DNA from: CALKJU01 sp046349355
GTDB taxonomy: Bacteria > Pseudomonadota > Alphaproteobacteria > Geminicoccales > Geminicoccaceae
Assembly (NCBI GenBank): GCA_046349355.1
Contig: JAXMCM010000022.1
Location: 190,055-254,054 of the forward strand
Reading direction: 5' to 3'
Length of the DNA: 64,000 bases
Shown: one piece after another, positions 29,582 to 41,173 of the stretch
How positions within the stretch are numbered: the first letter of the stretch is position 1
Layout: each line of letters opens with the position of its first letter
Position numbers and translations under genes: made by a program
Notes under the pieces: model-generated
Databases searched by the model: none
Told to the model about the DNA's origin: nothing
The model's input: the letters and a program-made list of their open reading frames with translations, nothing else

Positions 29582-29686
29582 GAGAATTCAACCATTAAGA
29601 GAAAAAGACCGATGGTCCTTGCCCCGGTCCTCGCCCGGCCGGCGCCATCGGGTCCAAGCAGCCGCGTGCCTGACGGTTGAATTCTC
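29582..29686. repeat. small inverted-repeat element (MITE-like or RNA hairpin)
   Basis: A 105 bp segment bounded by a perfect 12 bp inverted repeat, GAGAATTCAACC (29582-29593) and GGTTGAATTCTC (29675-29686). Inside lies a second pair, CCGATGG (29609-29615) and CCATCGG (29645-29651), so the whole can fold into one long hairpin. The ends are much richer in A/T than the surroundings. It starts 11 bp after the cysK stop. No flanking target-site duplication was seen. The rest of the 396 bp gap to 29967 holds no gene that I can support. Confidence 0.5.
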
Positions 29687-29966
29687 GCGCGGTCCGGCCC
29701 CTCGCTGCCGGCCGCGCGACAGCACAGGACTATGACGGCGGCCCGCCGCGACCTCGGGCGCGGGCGCGGCTCGCTTGCGCGCATCTCGCAACTTTTGCGC
29801 GAATCTTCTGGCGATCATCCCCGACTCCCTTTATCACCGTAGGCGTTTGGCAACGGTGCATACGACAGCCTTGGAGTGAACAGGCTTCCCCGGCTGCGGG
29901 ACCATGCTCCGTTGCGTTCGCGCACGAGGCGCTCCCGTCCGCCTGCGTGCCGGAGGCAGTGCGGCC

Positions 29967-30478
29967 ATGCTCGACCGTCGCGACTTCCTGCTTGCGGCGC
30001 TGGCGACCCTGACGTCCGGCCACGCCGCCGCCACGCTGCCCGCCCTGCCGGCGCCGGCCGGCGACGTGATCCTCACCGTCACCGGCGACCTTGCCGTGAG
30101 CAACGGCAACGGCGTCGCCCGCTTCGACCGGGCCCTGCTCGACTCGCTGGGCCACGCCGAGCTCGAGACGGTCACGCCCTGGACCGACGGGATGCAGCGC
30201 TTCGCCGGCGTCCCGGCGCTGCGCCTCGTCGAGGCGCTGGGCAGCCGGGCCTCGCGCCTCGAGACGCGGGCGCTGAACGACTACGCGGTGGCGATCCCGC
30301 GCAGCGACCTCGAGAGCTACCCGGTGCTGCTGGCGACGCACCGCGACGGGGCGCCGCTGCCGGTGCGCGAGCGCGGCCCGATCTGGGTCGTCTATCCGTG
30401 GTCGCAATACCCGGAGCTCGACCGTCGCATCTATCGCCAGCGCTCGATCTGGCAGCTGGTCGCGGTCAACCTCGCGTC

Positions 30479-30482
<4 letters not shown>
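29967..30482 (+). CDS. molybdopterin-binding-fold oxidoreductase-like protein
   Basis: A 171-residue exported protein. An RRDFL motif followed by LLAALATLTSGHAAA resembles a Tat or Sec signal. The mature part matches the small sulfite-oxidase-like molybdopterin-binding domain (LTVTGDLAVSNG, LETVTPWTDGMQRFAGVPALRL read in parts, and IWVVYPWSQYPEL), but it lacks the cysteine that coordinates molybdenum, so catalysis is doubtful. The ATG overlaps the following GGDEF-EAL gene. This gene pair recurs in proteobacteria and suggests a periplasmic sensor input. An in-frame start at 29904 is possible. Confidence 0.7.
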
Positions 30483-32452
<1,970 letters not shown>

Positions 32453-32462
32453 GGGTGGGCAC

Positions 32463-33227
<765 letters not shown>

Positions 33228-33318
33228 CGGCAGGCTCCGGGCACGGGATGAAATCGTAACGGACGGGGCCATATAGCAGGCGCAACGCCGTGGCCACCGT
33301 GCCGGACGAGAGCCGACG

Positions 33319-34110
33319 ATGCGTCCTGACATCGCCGACCTGCGCGCCTTCTACGCCAGCCGCCAGGGCCAGCTGACCCGGCGGCTGGTCAACACCCAGC
33401 TGCGCCAGCTCTGGCCCGACCTCGCCGGCCGGACCCTCGCCGGCATCGGCTACCCCTTGCCCTTCCTCGGCATGTTCGACGAGGCCGCGGCGGTGGCGGC
33501 CCTGCTCACCGCCGACATGGCGCAGGCCGCCGGCGAGGACGAGGCCAATGGCTGCGTCGTCGTCGGCCACGAGGAGGACCTGCCCTTCGCCGACGGCTCG
33601 GTCGACCGCGTCCTGCTCGCCCACGCGCTGGAGACCAGCCCCAAGGTCAAGCGGCTGATGCGCGAGGTCTGGCGGGTGCTGGCCGACGGCGGCCGCCTCG
33701 TCGCCCTGGTGCCCAACCGCCGCGGCGTCTGGTGCTGGAGCGAGCGCACGCCCTTCGGCATGGGCCAGCCCTACAGCGCCGGCCAGCTCGAGCGCACCCT
33801 GCGCAGCCACCTGTTCGAGCCGACCGCCATGCGCCGCGCCCTCTACCTGCCGCCGACCCGCTGGCGGCTGCCGCTGCGCTTCGCCATCCCGGTCGAGCGG
33901 CTGGGCCTGCGCCTCGCCCCGCAGCTCGCCGGCGTCGTCCTCGTCGAGGCCGAGAAGCGCCTCTACGTCCCGGCCCCGGTCGCCGCCGGCAAGCGCGCCG
34001 CGCGGCGCGGCTACGTCGCCGTGCCGCAGCGGGCCCTGGCCGAGAGCGCCTTCGACCCGGCGGCGGCGCTCAGCCCTTCGGCGGATGCGCCCGCACCGCC
34101 GTCTCGTTGA
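33319..34110 (+). CDS. class I SAM-dependent methyltransferase
   Basis: A 263-residue protein with a UbiE/YcgJ-like arrangement. The SAM-binding strand is LAGRTLAGIGYPLPFL, atypical because the usual G-x-G-x-G reads G-I-G-Y-P, followed by the acidic EEDLPFADGSVDRVL and a long C-terminal region. The gene is divergent from gloB, as is common in alphaproteobacteria. The substrate is unknown. Its end overlaps the 3' end of the convergent enolase-superfamily gene by 41 bp. Confidence 0.82.
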   Translation: MRPDIADLRAFYASRQGQLTRRLVNTQLRQLWPDLAGRTLAGIGYPLPFLGMFDEAAAVAALLTADMAQAAGEDEANGCVVVGHEEDLPFADGSVDRVLLAHALETSPKVKRLMREVWRVLADGGRLVALVPNRRGVWCWSERTPFGMGQPYSAGQLERTLRSHLFEPTAMRRALYLPPTRWRLPLRFAIPVERLGLRLAPQLAGVVLVEAEKRLYVPAPVAAGKRAARRGYVAVPQRALAESAFDPAAALSPSADAPAPPSR

Positions 34111-35248
34111 CGTCCACGCCCCAGCCCGGCGCCTTCGACAGCACCAGCTCGCCGTTCTCGAACACCGGCACGGCGGTGAACAGCTCGTCGCGCCACGGCA
34201 CCGCCTCGATGTCGATCTCCATGGTCCGCAGGTTCGGCACCGCGGCGCTGAAATGGGCGCTGATCGCCGAGCACAGGTGGCCGTAATAGTTGTGCGGGGC
34301 GACGTTGACCTCGAAGGTCTCGGCCATCGACGCCATCTTCAGCGACTCGAGGAAGCCGTTCCAGACAACGTCGATGATGGCCACGTCCATGGCGTAGGCC
34401 TCGAGGTAGGGCCGCAGCTGGCGCCGCCCGGCCAGCGCCTCGCACGAGGCGATCGGGCAGGGCGCCTTGCCGCGGATCACCGCCAGCGCCTGCGCGTCCC
34501 AGGTGTCGAGCTCGAGCCAGGTCAGGTCGAACGGCTCGACCGCCTTGGCCATCTGGATGAAGCCCTCGGTCTTGAAGTGGAAGTTGATGTCGAGCTGGAT
34601 CCCCATCTCCGGCCCGGCGCCGGCGCGGAACGCCGCCAGCTGGTCCTGCATCGCCCGGACGATGCGCCGCTCGAGGTTGAGCGCCGGATAGCCGGGCGCC
34701 CGGCCGAAGCCCGGCGCGTAGTAGGTCAGCCGGCCGCCCTCGCCGGGCGGCATGATGTTGGTCTTGAGCGCCTTGAAGCCGCGCCGCTTCACCTCGGCGC
34801 CGAGCTCGGCGATGTCGTCGTAATTGCGCAGCGGCGCCACGCCCATCGATTCGGCGTTGCGCGCCCGGTAGGTGCCGCAGTGCGACCAGTAGACCGGGAT
34901 GCGCTCGCGCACCGGCCCGCCGACCAGCGCGTAGACCGGCACCCCCAGCGCCTTGCCCTTGATGTCGAGCAGCGCGTTCTCGATCGCCGCGACGGCCCGG
35001 TGGTTGACCCCGCCGGGGGCGAACACCGAGCGCTGGTAGAGGGCCGAGCTGATCTGCTGCACCGGCCCCGGGTCGAGCCCGATCAGCGCCTCGGCCATGC
35101 CGTGGATCACCCCGGTGATGCCGCGGCTGCCGTCCGATTCCGTGTACTCGGACCAGCCGACGAGGCCGTCGTCGGTGGTGATCTTGAGGAAGGAGAAGGT
35201 CCGCCAGCCGGCGTCGGCGTGCAGGTCCTCGATCCGGGCGATGCGCAT
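34070..35248 (-). CDS. enolase-superfamily (mandelate racemase/sugar-acid dehydratase) enzyme
   Basis: A 392-residue barrel enzyme. An N-terminal capping domain precedes the K-x-N motif KALKTN, metal ligands are in QLDINFHFK, LELDTWD and ASCEAL, and the His base is in APHNYYGHL. The DINFH pattern resembles sugar-acid dehydratases such as rhamnonate or galactonate dehydratase, but the substrate is not proven. It is the last gene of the sugar ABC operon, 14 bp after a permease. Its 3' end overlaps the convergent methyltransferase. Confidence 0.85.
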   Translation of the reverse strand: MRIARIEDLHADAGWRTFSFLKITTDDGLVGWSEYTESDGSRGITGVIHGMAEALIGLDPGPVQQISSALYQRSVFAPGGVNHRAVAAIENALLDIKGKALGVPVYALVGGPVRERIPVYWSHCGTYRARNAESMGVAPLRNYDDIAELGAEVKRRGFKALKTNIMPPGEGGRLTYYAPGFGRAPGYPALNLERRIVRAMQDQLAAFRAGAGPEMGIQLDINFHFKTEGFIQMAKAVEPFDLTWLELDTWDAQALAVIRGKAPCPIASCEALAGRRQLRPYLEAYAMDVAIIDVVWNGFLESLKMASMAETFEVNVAPHNYYGHLCSAISAHFSAAVPNLRTMEIDIEAVPWRDELFTAVPVFENGELVLSKAPGWGVDVNETAVRAHPPKG

Positions 35249-35262
35249 GGGCGGAGATCCCG

Positions 35263-36282
35263 TCAGATGCTGTCGCGCACCGGCCGGGCCGGGCGCTGGG
35301 AGGAGGCCGGGCGGGCCGGCTGCCGGGCGGCGAGGCGGCGGCGCACCCAGGCATGGCCCTCGAAGACGACAAGGGTGAGGATCAGCACCGCCCCGGTGAC
35401 GATCTGCTGCGCCTCCGGGGTCACCCCGGCGAGGCCCAGCGAGTTCTGCACGAAGGCCAGCACGGCCAGCGCCAGCACCACGCCGAGCATGGTGCCGCTG
35501 CCGCCGAAGATGCTGACCCCGCCCAGCACCACCGCGGTGATCACCGGCAATTCGAGGCCGATCGCGGTGTCGGAGCGGGCGCTGGCGAGGTAGGCGGTCA
35601 GCACCATGGCGGCGATCGCGCACATGACGCCCGAGGTGACGAACACGCCGACGATGGTGCGGCGCACGTCGATGCCCGAGTAGCGCGCCGCCTCGCGGTT
35701 GTTGCCGATGGCGTAGAGGGCCCGGCCCCAGCGGGTCAGGTGCAGGAACACGGCGAAGCCGAGGGCGAGGACGATGAACAGCACGGTCGTCCACGGCAGC
35801 GGCGTGTCGCCGACCGTGCCGAAGCCGAGGTCCTGGTACCATTCCGGGAAGCTGCTGACGCTGCGCTCCTCGAGCAGGATCTGGGCGAGGCCGCGGTAGA
35901 GCGCCAGCGTGCCGATGGTCACCACCAGCGACGGCAGCCCGCCATAGGCGATGATCAGGCCGTTGAAGAGCCCGGCGAGGATGCCGGTGAGCACCGCCAC
36001 CGTCATCGCCGCACCGATCGGCAGGCCCTGCTCCAGCGCCACCGCGATCGCCACCGCGCACAGGCCGACCAGCGAGCCCGCCGAGACGTCGATCTCGCCG
36101 GTGATGATCACCAGCGTCATCGACAGCGCCACGATCGCCACCGGCATCGCCCCGGCAAGGGCGATCGAGATGTTCGACTGGGTCAGGAAGTACTTCGAGC
36201 CGAAGGTGCCGTAGACGAAGACGGCGACGAGAAAGACCAGGAGGAACAGCTCCCAGCGGACGATGCCGCGGCCCTGGCCCAT
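35263..36282 (-). CDS. sugar ABC transporter permease (RbsC-type, second subunit)
   Basis: A 339-residue membrane protein with about eight hydrophobic segments and the pentose-permease motif near AIGNNREAARYSGIDVRR, then VLGGVSIFGGSG. It resembles RhaQ/RbsC. It pairs with the permease encoded 3 bp upstream; the two are paralogues. Together with the ATPase and binding protein they form a complete importer. An arginine- and proline-rich C-terminus follows the last segment. Confidence 0.93.
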   Translation of the reverse strand: MGQGRGIVRWELFLLVFLVAVFVYGTFGSKYFLTQSNISIALAGAMPVAIVALSMTLVIITGEIDVSAGSLVGLCAVAIAVALEQGLPIGAAMTVAVLTGILAGLFNGLIIAYGGLPSLVVTIGTLALYRGLAQILLEERSVSSFPEWYQDLGFGTVGDTPLPWTTVLFIVLALGFAVFLHLTRWGRALYAIGNNREAARYSGIDVRRTIVGVFVTSGVMCAIAAMVLTAYLASARSDTAIGLELPVITAVVLGGVSIFGGSGTMLGVVLALAVLAFVQNSLGLAGVTPEAQQIVTGAVLILTLVVFEGHAWVRRRLAARQPARPASSQRPARPVRDSI

Positions 36283-36285
36283 GGC

Positions 36286-37332
36286 TCAGCGCCCCACCGC
36301 GTGGCCGGCGGCACCGGTCTCGGCGGCGCGTGCCGCCCGCTCGGCGCGCTCGATGGCGCGGGCCATCAGGCTGTAGAGGATCACCGTGCCGAGGATCGCC
36401 GCCCCGAACACCGCCTCGAGCCAGAACTGGTTGATGCCGAGCAGCTGCACGCCGTTCTGCAGGACCGCGAGGATCACCGCCCCCAGCGCCGCGCCGTAGA
36501 CCGAGCCGCTGCCGCCGAAGATGCTGACGCCGCCGACGACCACGGCCGAGATCGACTGCAGGTGCATGTCGGGGGCGAGGACGGCGTCGACGGTGCCGAA
36601 CCGGGCCCCCCACAGCACGCCGGTCAGGCCGCAGAGCAGGCCGGACAGCACGAACACGCCGAGGACGTGCCAGGTCTCGCTGATGCCGACGAAGCGGGCA
36701 CCCTCGGGATTGCTGCCGAGCGCGTAGAGATTGCGGCCGACCCGCGTGTTCCGCGCCGCCCAGCCCAGCAGCAGCGTCAGCGCCGCGGCCAGCCAGACCA
36801 GCATCGGCACGCCCAGGATGTCGATGCGCGCCATGTCCTGGTAGCGGTCGGGCAGGACCGTGGCCGAGATCTGCCGCCCGCCGGCCCAGACGATCACGAG
36901 GCCGCGGAACACTGCCAGGGTGCCGAGTGTCGCCACGATCGCCGGGATGCGCGCCACGGCGACGAGCAGGCCGTTGATCAGCCCGAGGATGGCGCCGACC
37001 GAGCAGCCGAGCAGCAGGACCAGCGCCATGCTGTCGCCCGGATTGTCCTCCAGCCGGTCGCCGACGATGAAGGCGCAGCAGGCGACGATCGCACCCACCG
37101 ACAGGTCGATCTGCCGGGTGATGATCACCAGCGCCTGGCCCAGCGCCACGATGCAGACCAGCGTCGCCGACAGCGCCACCTGCTCGAGGTTGGTGGGCAG
37201 GAGAAAGCGCGGCTCGCGCAGGGTGATGCCGAGGCCGATCACGACCAGCGCCACCAGCAGGCCGATCTCCGGCGTGCGCAGGGTGCGACCGACGGCGATG
37301 CCGAGGCCGCCGGACCGGCCGGGCGCGGCCAT
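36286..37332 (-). CDS. sugar ABC transporter permease (RbsC-type, first subunit)
   Basis: A 348-residue permease with the motif ALGSNPEGARFVGIS and VVVGGVSIFGGSGSVYG. About nine hydrophobic stretches are visible. The ATG shares one base with the ATPase stop (TGATG), so it is translationally coupled. Resembles RhaP-type permeases. The reading frame is open upstream into the ATPase gene but that part is a shadow. Confidence 0.93.
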   Translation of the reverse strand: MAAPGRSGGLGIAVGRTLRTPEIGLLVALVVIGLGITLREPRFLLPTNLEQVALSATLVCIVALGQALVIITRQIDLSVGAIVACCAFIVGDRLEDNPGDSMALVLLLGCSVGAILGLINGLLVAVARIPAIVATLGTLAVFRGLVIVWAGGRQISATVLPDRYQDMARIDILGVPMLVWLAAALTLLLGWAARNTRVGRNLYALGSNPEGARFVGISETWHVLGVFVLSGLLCGLTGVLWGARFGTVDAVLAPDMHLQSISAVVVGGVSIFGGSGSVYGAALGAVILAVLQNGVQLLGINQFWLEAVFGAAILGTVILYSLMARAIERAERAARAAETGAAGHAVGR

Positions 37333-38906
37333 CAGTGGCGCCCGGCCGGGGCGGCGCCGCGCACGGCCTCGCCCGTGGTGTGCGCCGCCGCCAGCAGCAC
37401 CGCCTCGCGGTCGATGGCGCCGCGCTCGAACTCGGCGACGATCCGGCCGGTCCTCATGACCAGCACGCGGTCGGCCATGGCGATCACCTCCTCGGCGTCG
37501 TCGCTGATCAGGATGATGGCGAGCCCCTCGGCGGCGAGGTGCGAGACGATGCGGTGGATCTCGGCCTTGGCGCCGACGTCGATGCCGCGGGTCGGCTGGT
37601 CGAGGATCAGCACCCGCGGCTTCGGGATCATCCACTTGGCCAGCAGCACCTTCTGCTGGTTGCCGCCGGACAGGGTCGCGGTGATCTGCTCGATGCCGGT
37701 GGCGACGACCCGCATCCGCTTGGCGAACTCGGCGGCCAGCCCGGCCTCGGCCTTGCCGTCGATCAGGCCGAGCTGCCGGCACAGCCGCTGCAGCACCGGC
37801 AGGGTGGCGTTGGCGCGGATGGCGAAGGGCAGCACCAGTCCCTGGCGGTGGCGGTCCTCGGGGACCAGCGAGATGCCCAGCCCCATCGCATCCTGCGGCG
37901 TCGCCGGACGGACGACACGGCCGTCCATGCGGATCGTCCCGGCGTCGGGGGCGACGATGCCGAACAGCATCTCGGCGATCTCGCTGCGCCCGGCACCGAC
38001 GAGGCCGTAGAGGCCCAGGATCTCGCCCTTGCGCAGGACAAAGTCGACGTCCTCGACGAAGCCGGCGCCGGACAGGCCCTCGACGGCCAGCACCGGCTCG
38101 CCGATCGTGGCCTCTTCCTTCGGGAACAGCGCGCCGGGCTCGCTGCCGATCATGTGGCGCACGGTCTGCTCGGGCGTCAGCCCGGCGGTCGGGCCGCTCA
38201 TCACCACGCGGCCGGAGCGCAGGATGGTGATGTCGTCGCCGAGGCGCAGCAGCTCGTCGATGAAGTGGCTGATGAACAGGATGGCGACGCCATCGGCGCG
38301 CAGCCGCTCGACCACGGCGAACAGGCGCTCGATCTCGCGCCCGGAGATCGTCGAGGTCGGCTCGTCCATGACCAGGACGCGGGCGTCCAGCGACAGCGCC
38401 CGGACGATCTCGATGGCCTGCCGCTCGGCGATGCCCAGCGCCTTGACCGGCATCCGCACGTCGAGCTCGACGCCAAGCCGCGCCAGCAGCTCGCGCGCCT
38501 GGCCGGTCATCGCCGTCCAGTCGATGCGGGCGGCGTGGCCGAGCTGCCGGCCGACGAAGATGTTCTCGGCGACCGACAGGTCGGGGAAGACGGCCGGATG
38601 CTGGTGGATGACGGCGACGCCGGCGCGGGTCGCGGCCCCCGCGCCATGCAGCGTCACCGGCACGCCGTCGGCGAGGATCACGCCCTCGTCCGGCTGGTGG
38701 ATGCCGGCGAGGATCTTCACCAGCGTGCTCTTGCCGGCCCCGTTCTCCCCGGCCAGCGCATGCACGCGCCCGCCCTGGAGCCTGAGACCGACGTCGCTCA
38801 GCACCTCGACCGGACCGAACCGCTTGGTGATGCCGCGCAGCTCGATCAGCGGCGGTCGGTCCGCGGTGCCGGGGGCGATCGTGTCCCGATCGCGATCGGT
38901 GCCCAT
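37332..38906 (-). CDS. sugar ABC transporter ATP-binding protein (RbsA/RhaT type)
   Basis: A 524-residue tandem ATPase with two nucleotide-binding domains. The first has Walker A AGENGAGKSTLVKIL and Walker B RVLVMDEPTSTIS; the second has the degenerate LVGAGRSEIAEML and the signature LSGGNQQKVLLAKWM with LDQPTRGIDVG. This is the standard CUT2 form for pentoses, rhamnose and related sugars. It lies 22 bp after the binding-protein gene. Confidence 0.95.
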   Translation of the reverse strand: MGTDRDRDTIAPGTADRPPLIELRGITKRFGPVEVLSDVGLRLQGGRVHALAGENGAGKSTLVKILAGIHQPDEGVILADGVPVTLHGAGAATRAGVAVIHQHPAVFPDLSVAENIFVGRQLGHAARIDWTAMTGQARELLARLGVELDVRMPVKALGIAERQAIEIVRALSLDARVLVMDEPTSTISGREIERLFAVVERLRADGVAILFISHFIDELLRLGDDITILRSGRVVMSGPTAGLTPEQTVRHMIGSEPGALFPKEEATIGEPVLAVEGLSGAGFVEDVDFVLRKGEILGLYGLVGAGRSEIAEMLFGIVAPDAGTIRMDGRVVRPATPQDAMGLGISLVPEDRHRQGLVLPFAIRANATLPVLQRLCRQLGLIDGKAEAGLAAEFAKRMRVVATGIEQITATLSGGNQQKVLLAKWMIPKPRVLILDQPTRGIDVGAKAEIHRIVSHLAAEGLAIILISDDAEEVIAMADRVLVMRTGRIVAEFERGAIDREAVLLAAAHTTGEAVRGAAPAGRH

Positions 38907-38928
38907 GATCGCCCCCGGCCCTGTCGGC

Positions 38929-39933
38929 TCAGTACTTGTGCTCGCCGATGTTCGCCTCGGTGTACTGCAGCGGCTCGCCGGTCACGATCTCGTGGTTCTC
39001 GCCGATCGTGTAGGTCCCCGGGAACTTGCCCTTCTCGATGGTGAAGCTGTCGCCCGGCTTCCCCTCGATCTTGCCTTCCGCGAAATACTTCGCGGCGTAG
39101 TAGGTGACGTAGCCGAGCTTGATCGGATCCCACAGGTAGAAGACCTGGATGGTCCCGTCCTTCATGTACTCGGCGGTGATGCTGGGCACGCACAGGCCGG
39201 TCAGCTTGATGACGCCCTTGCCCTTGTTCACCGACTCCAGCGCGCGGGCGACCGCCGGCAGGCCGGGGCAGGTCGGCGCGTAGATGCCGGCGAGATCGGG
39301 GTACTTGGTGGTCAGCGCGACGGTCAGGTCGAAGGCCTTCTGCTCGTTGTCCTGGCCGTAGACCTCGTCGACGATCTCCATGCCGCTGTATTCGGGCTTG
39401 CTCAGCTCGTCGCGGAACGCGGCGATCCAGGCGTTCTGGTTGGCCGCCGTCGGCTGGGCCGAGACGATCGCCACCTTGCCCTTCTTGCCCATGGTCTCGG
39501 CAAGCTTGATCGCGGCAAAGCGGCCGACCGAGTCGGTGGTCGCCTGGTTGACGAAGAACGGCCGGCCCTCCGGCGAGGAGTCGGCGTCGTAGGTGATGAC
39601 CTTCGAGCCCAGCTTCTGGGCCCGCTTCATCGCCGGGACCACGGCCGCGGAATCGCTGGGCGCGACGGCGATCGCCGGGATGCGGCGGTCGGCGAGGTTG
39701 TTGATGATGGCGATCTGGGCGTCGGCGTTGGAGTGCGTCGGCCCGTAGTTGTTGGCGGTCCCGCCGATCTCGCTGGCGGCGATGCGGGCGCCGTCGAGCG
39801 TGGCGTTGTAGTACGGGTTGGTCGTTTCCTTGATGACCATGGCGAGTTCGAAGTCGTCGGCCGCCATGGCCGGCGTCGCGGCGGCAAGCCCCAGGCATGC
39901 TGCCATCATCAACAGATCGCGTTTGCGGATCAT
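38929..39933 (-). CDS. sugar ABC transporter substrate-binding protein (RhaS-like)
   Basis: A 334-residue periplasmic binding protein of the LacI/ribose-binding type with a signal peptide (LLMMAACLGLAAATPAMAA). Typical patterns include IKETTNPYYNATLDGARIA and NLADRRIPAIAVAPSDS. It resembles rhamnose-binding RhaS proteins more than RbsB, but the ligand is not proven. The ATG at 39933 follows a strong GGGAGGG site. It is the first gene of the operon and faces the LysR regulator. Confidence 0.9.
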   Translation of the reverse strand: MIRKRDLLMMAACLGLAAATPAMAADDFELAMVIKETTNPYYNATLDGARIAASEIGGTANNYGPTHSNADAQIAIINNLADRRIPAIAVAPSDSAAVVPAMKRAQKLGSKVITYDADSSPEGRPFFVNQATTDSVGRFAAIKLAETMGKKGKVAIVSAQPTAANQNAWIAAFRDELSKPEYSGMEIVDEVYGQDNEQKAFDLTVALTTKYPDLAGIYAPTCPGLPAVARALESVNKGKGVIKLTGLCVPSITAEYMKDGTIQVFYLWDPIKLGYVTYYAAKYFAEGKIEGKPGDSFTIEKGKFPGTYTIGENHEIVTGEPLQYTEANIGEHKY

Positions 39934-40036
39934 CGTTGTCCCTCCCTGGCCCGTCATTCGCCGGGCAGCCGGAAGGCAGGCGTTGTTTCGGATCGCGTGG
40001 CCATTGGCACGCCTGCCGATCCGTGCAGCCAGCGCT

Positions 40037-40068
40037 GAGCGCAACGTCAAAGTTAATCGATTGCGCTC
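40037..40068. promoter_or_regulatory. inverted repeat in the divergent ABC/LysR promoter region
   Basis: Perfect 8 bp arms GAGCGCAA and TTGCGCTC flank a 16-base centre that contains TTAATCGATT, itself close to a LacI-type operator. It lies about 100 bp before the binding-protein start. A repressor or activator site is inferred from symmetry only. Confidence 0.4.
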
Positions 40069-40104
40069 GCTTGCCCAAATAGGGAATTCATGGGAAGGCC
40101 ATAG

Positions 40105-40120
40105 CATCCACTTATGGATG
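40105..40120. promoter_or_regulatory. inverted repeat upstream of the LysR gene
   Basis: The dyad CATCCA, CTTA, TGGATG is perfect over 6 bp arms and ends 22 bp before the LysR start. The size and place suit a LysR autoregulatory site, with a T-N10-A core rather than the usual T-N11-A. Confidence 0.4.
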
Positions 40121-40142
40121 GATACATCTGGCGACCTGACGA

Positions 40143-41105
40143 ATGGATCTGCGGCAGCTCAAGTATTTCCAGCGCATCGTCGCCGCCGGCAGCATCTCGA
40201 AGGCGGCCAGCGAGCTGCACGTCGCCCAGCCGGCGCTGAGCCAGCAGATGGCCAACCTCGAGCGCGAGCTCGGCGTCCGGCTCCTGGTCCGCTCCAAGCG
40301 CGGCGTGCAGCCGACCGGCAACGGCCGCCGCCTGCTCGAGCATGCCCGCACCATCCTGAGCCAGGTCGACCGGGCGATGGAGGATGTCGGCAGCGCCGGC
40401 GGCGATCCCAGCGGCGAGGTCACGCTGGGCCTCACCGCCGGCCCGGCGGCGCTGCTCGCGGCCCCCTTGCTGACCCGCTGCCGCTCGCGCCACCCGGGCA
40501 TCGTGCTGCGCGTCGTCGACGCCATGGCCAGCACGCTGACCGAGTGGGTCGAGATCGGCCGGGTCGACCTCGCCCTGATCTTCGACATCGGCCAGAAGCT
40601 CAGCCTCGACCTGATGCCGGTGCTGTGGGAGGAGATCCTGCTCTGCGGCACCGGCATCGGCAGCGAGCCGCTGAAGCCGCAGCAGCTGGCCCGCCTGCCG
40701 CTGGTGGTGCCCAGCCGGCAGCACCCGATGCGCGAGCTGATCGAGCGCTACGCCCGCAGCAACGGCATCGAGCTGCAGCTGGCTTACGAGGTCGACGCGC
40801 TGCCGGCGACCTTCGCCATGCTGCGCAGCGGGATCGGCTGCGCCTTCCTGTCGCCGATCGCCGCCCGCGAGACGGCAAGGCGCTACGACTTCGACGGCCG
40901 CCCGCTGTCGCCCAAGCTCGAGCGCCTCGTCTCGCTCGCCCGGCCGCAGGCCCAGCCGCTGACCCAGGCCGCCGAGGCGGTGCGGACGCTGCTCTGCGAC
41001 ATCATCACCGAGCTCGTCGGCAGCGGCGCCTGGCCCGCCACCCTGCTGCTCAAGCCGAACCCCGACCGGCTGAGCCAGGTCGAGATCGAGACCATCGGGT
41101 TCTAG
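40143..41105 (+). CDS. LysR family transcriptional regulator
   Basis: A 320-residue regulator. The N-terminal winged helix reads LRQLKYFQRIVAAGSISKAA and LHVAQPALSQQMANLE; the rest is the periplasmic-binding-like effector domain. Closest in style to Nac/CysB-type members. It is divergent from the sugar ABC operon across 209 bp containing two inverted repeats, so it is the likely regulator of that operon. The inducer is unknown, probably a sugar or sugar acid. Confidence 0.92.
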   Translation: MDLRQLKYFQRIVAAGSISKAASELHVAQPALSQQMANLERELGVRLLVRSKRGVQPTGNGRRLLEHARTILSQVDRAMEDVGSAGGDPSGEVTLGLTAGPAALLAAPLLTRCRSRHPGIVLRVVDAMASTLTEWVEIGRVDLALIFDIGQKLSLDLMPVLWEEILLCGTGIGSEPLKPQQLARLPLVVPSRQHPMRELIERYARSNGIELQLAYEVDALPATFAMLRSGIGCAFLSPIAARETARRYDFDGRPLSPKLERLVSLARPQAQPLTQAAEAVRTLLCDIITELVGSGAWPATLLLKPNPDRLSQVEIETIGF

Positions 41106-41173
41106 CCGGCCCGGCGCTTGCCGCCGTCCGCGGCGACCGCTAACCCGGCCCGCACCATGCAGGGGAGCCGTCG

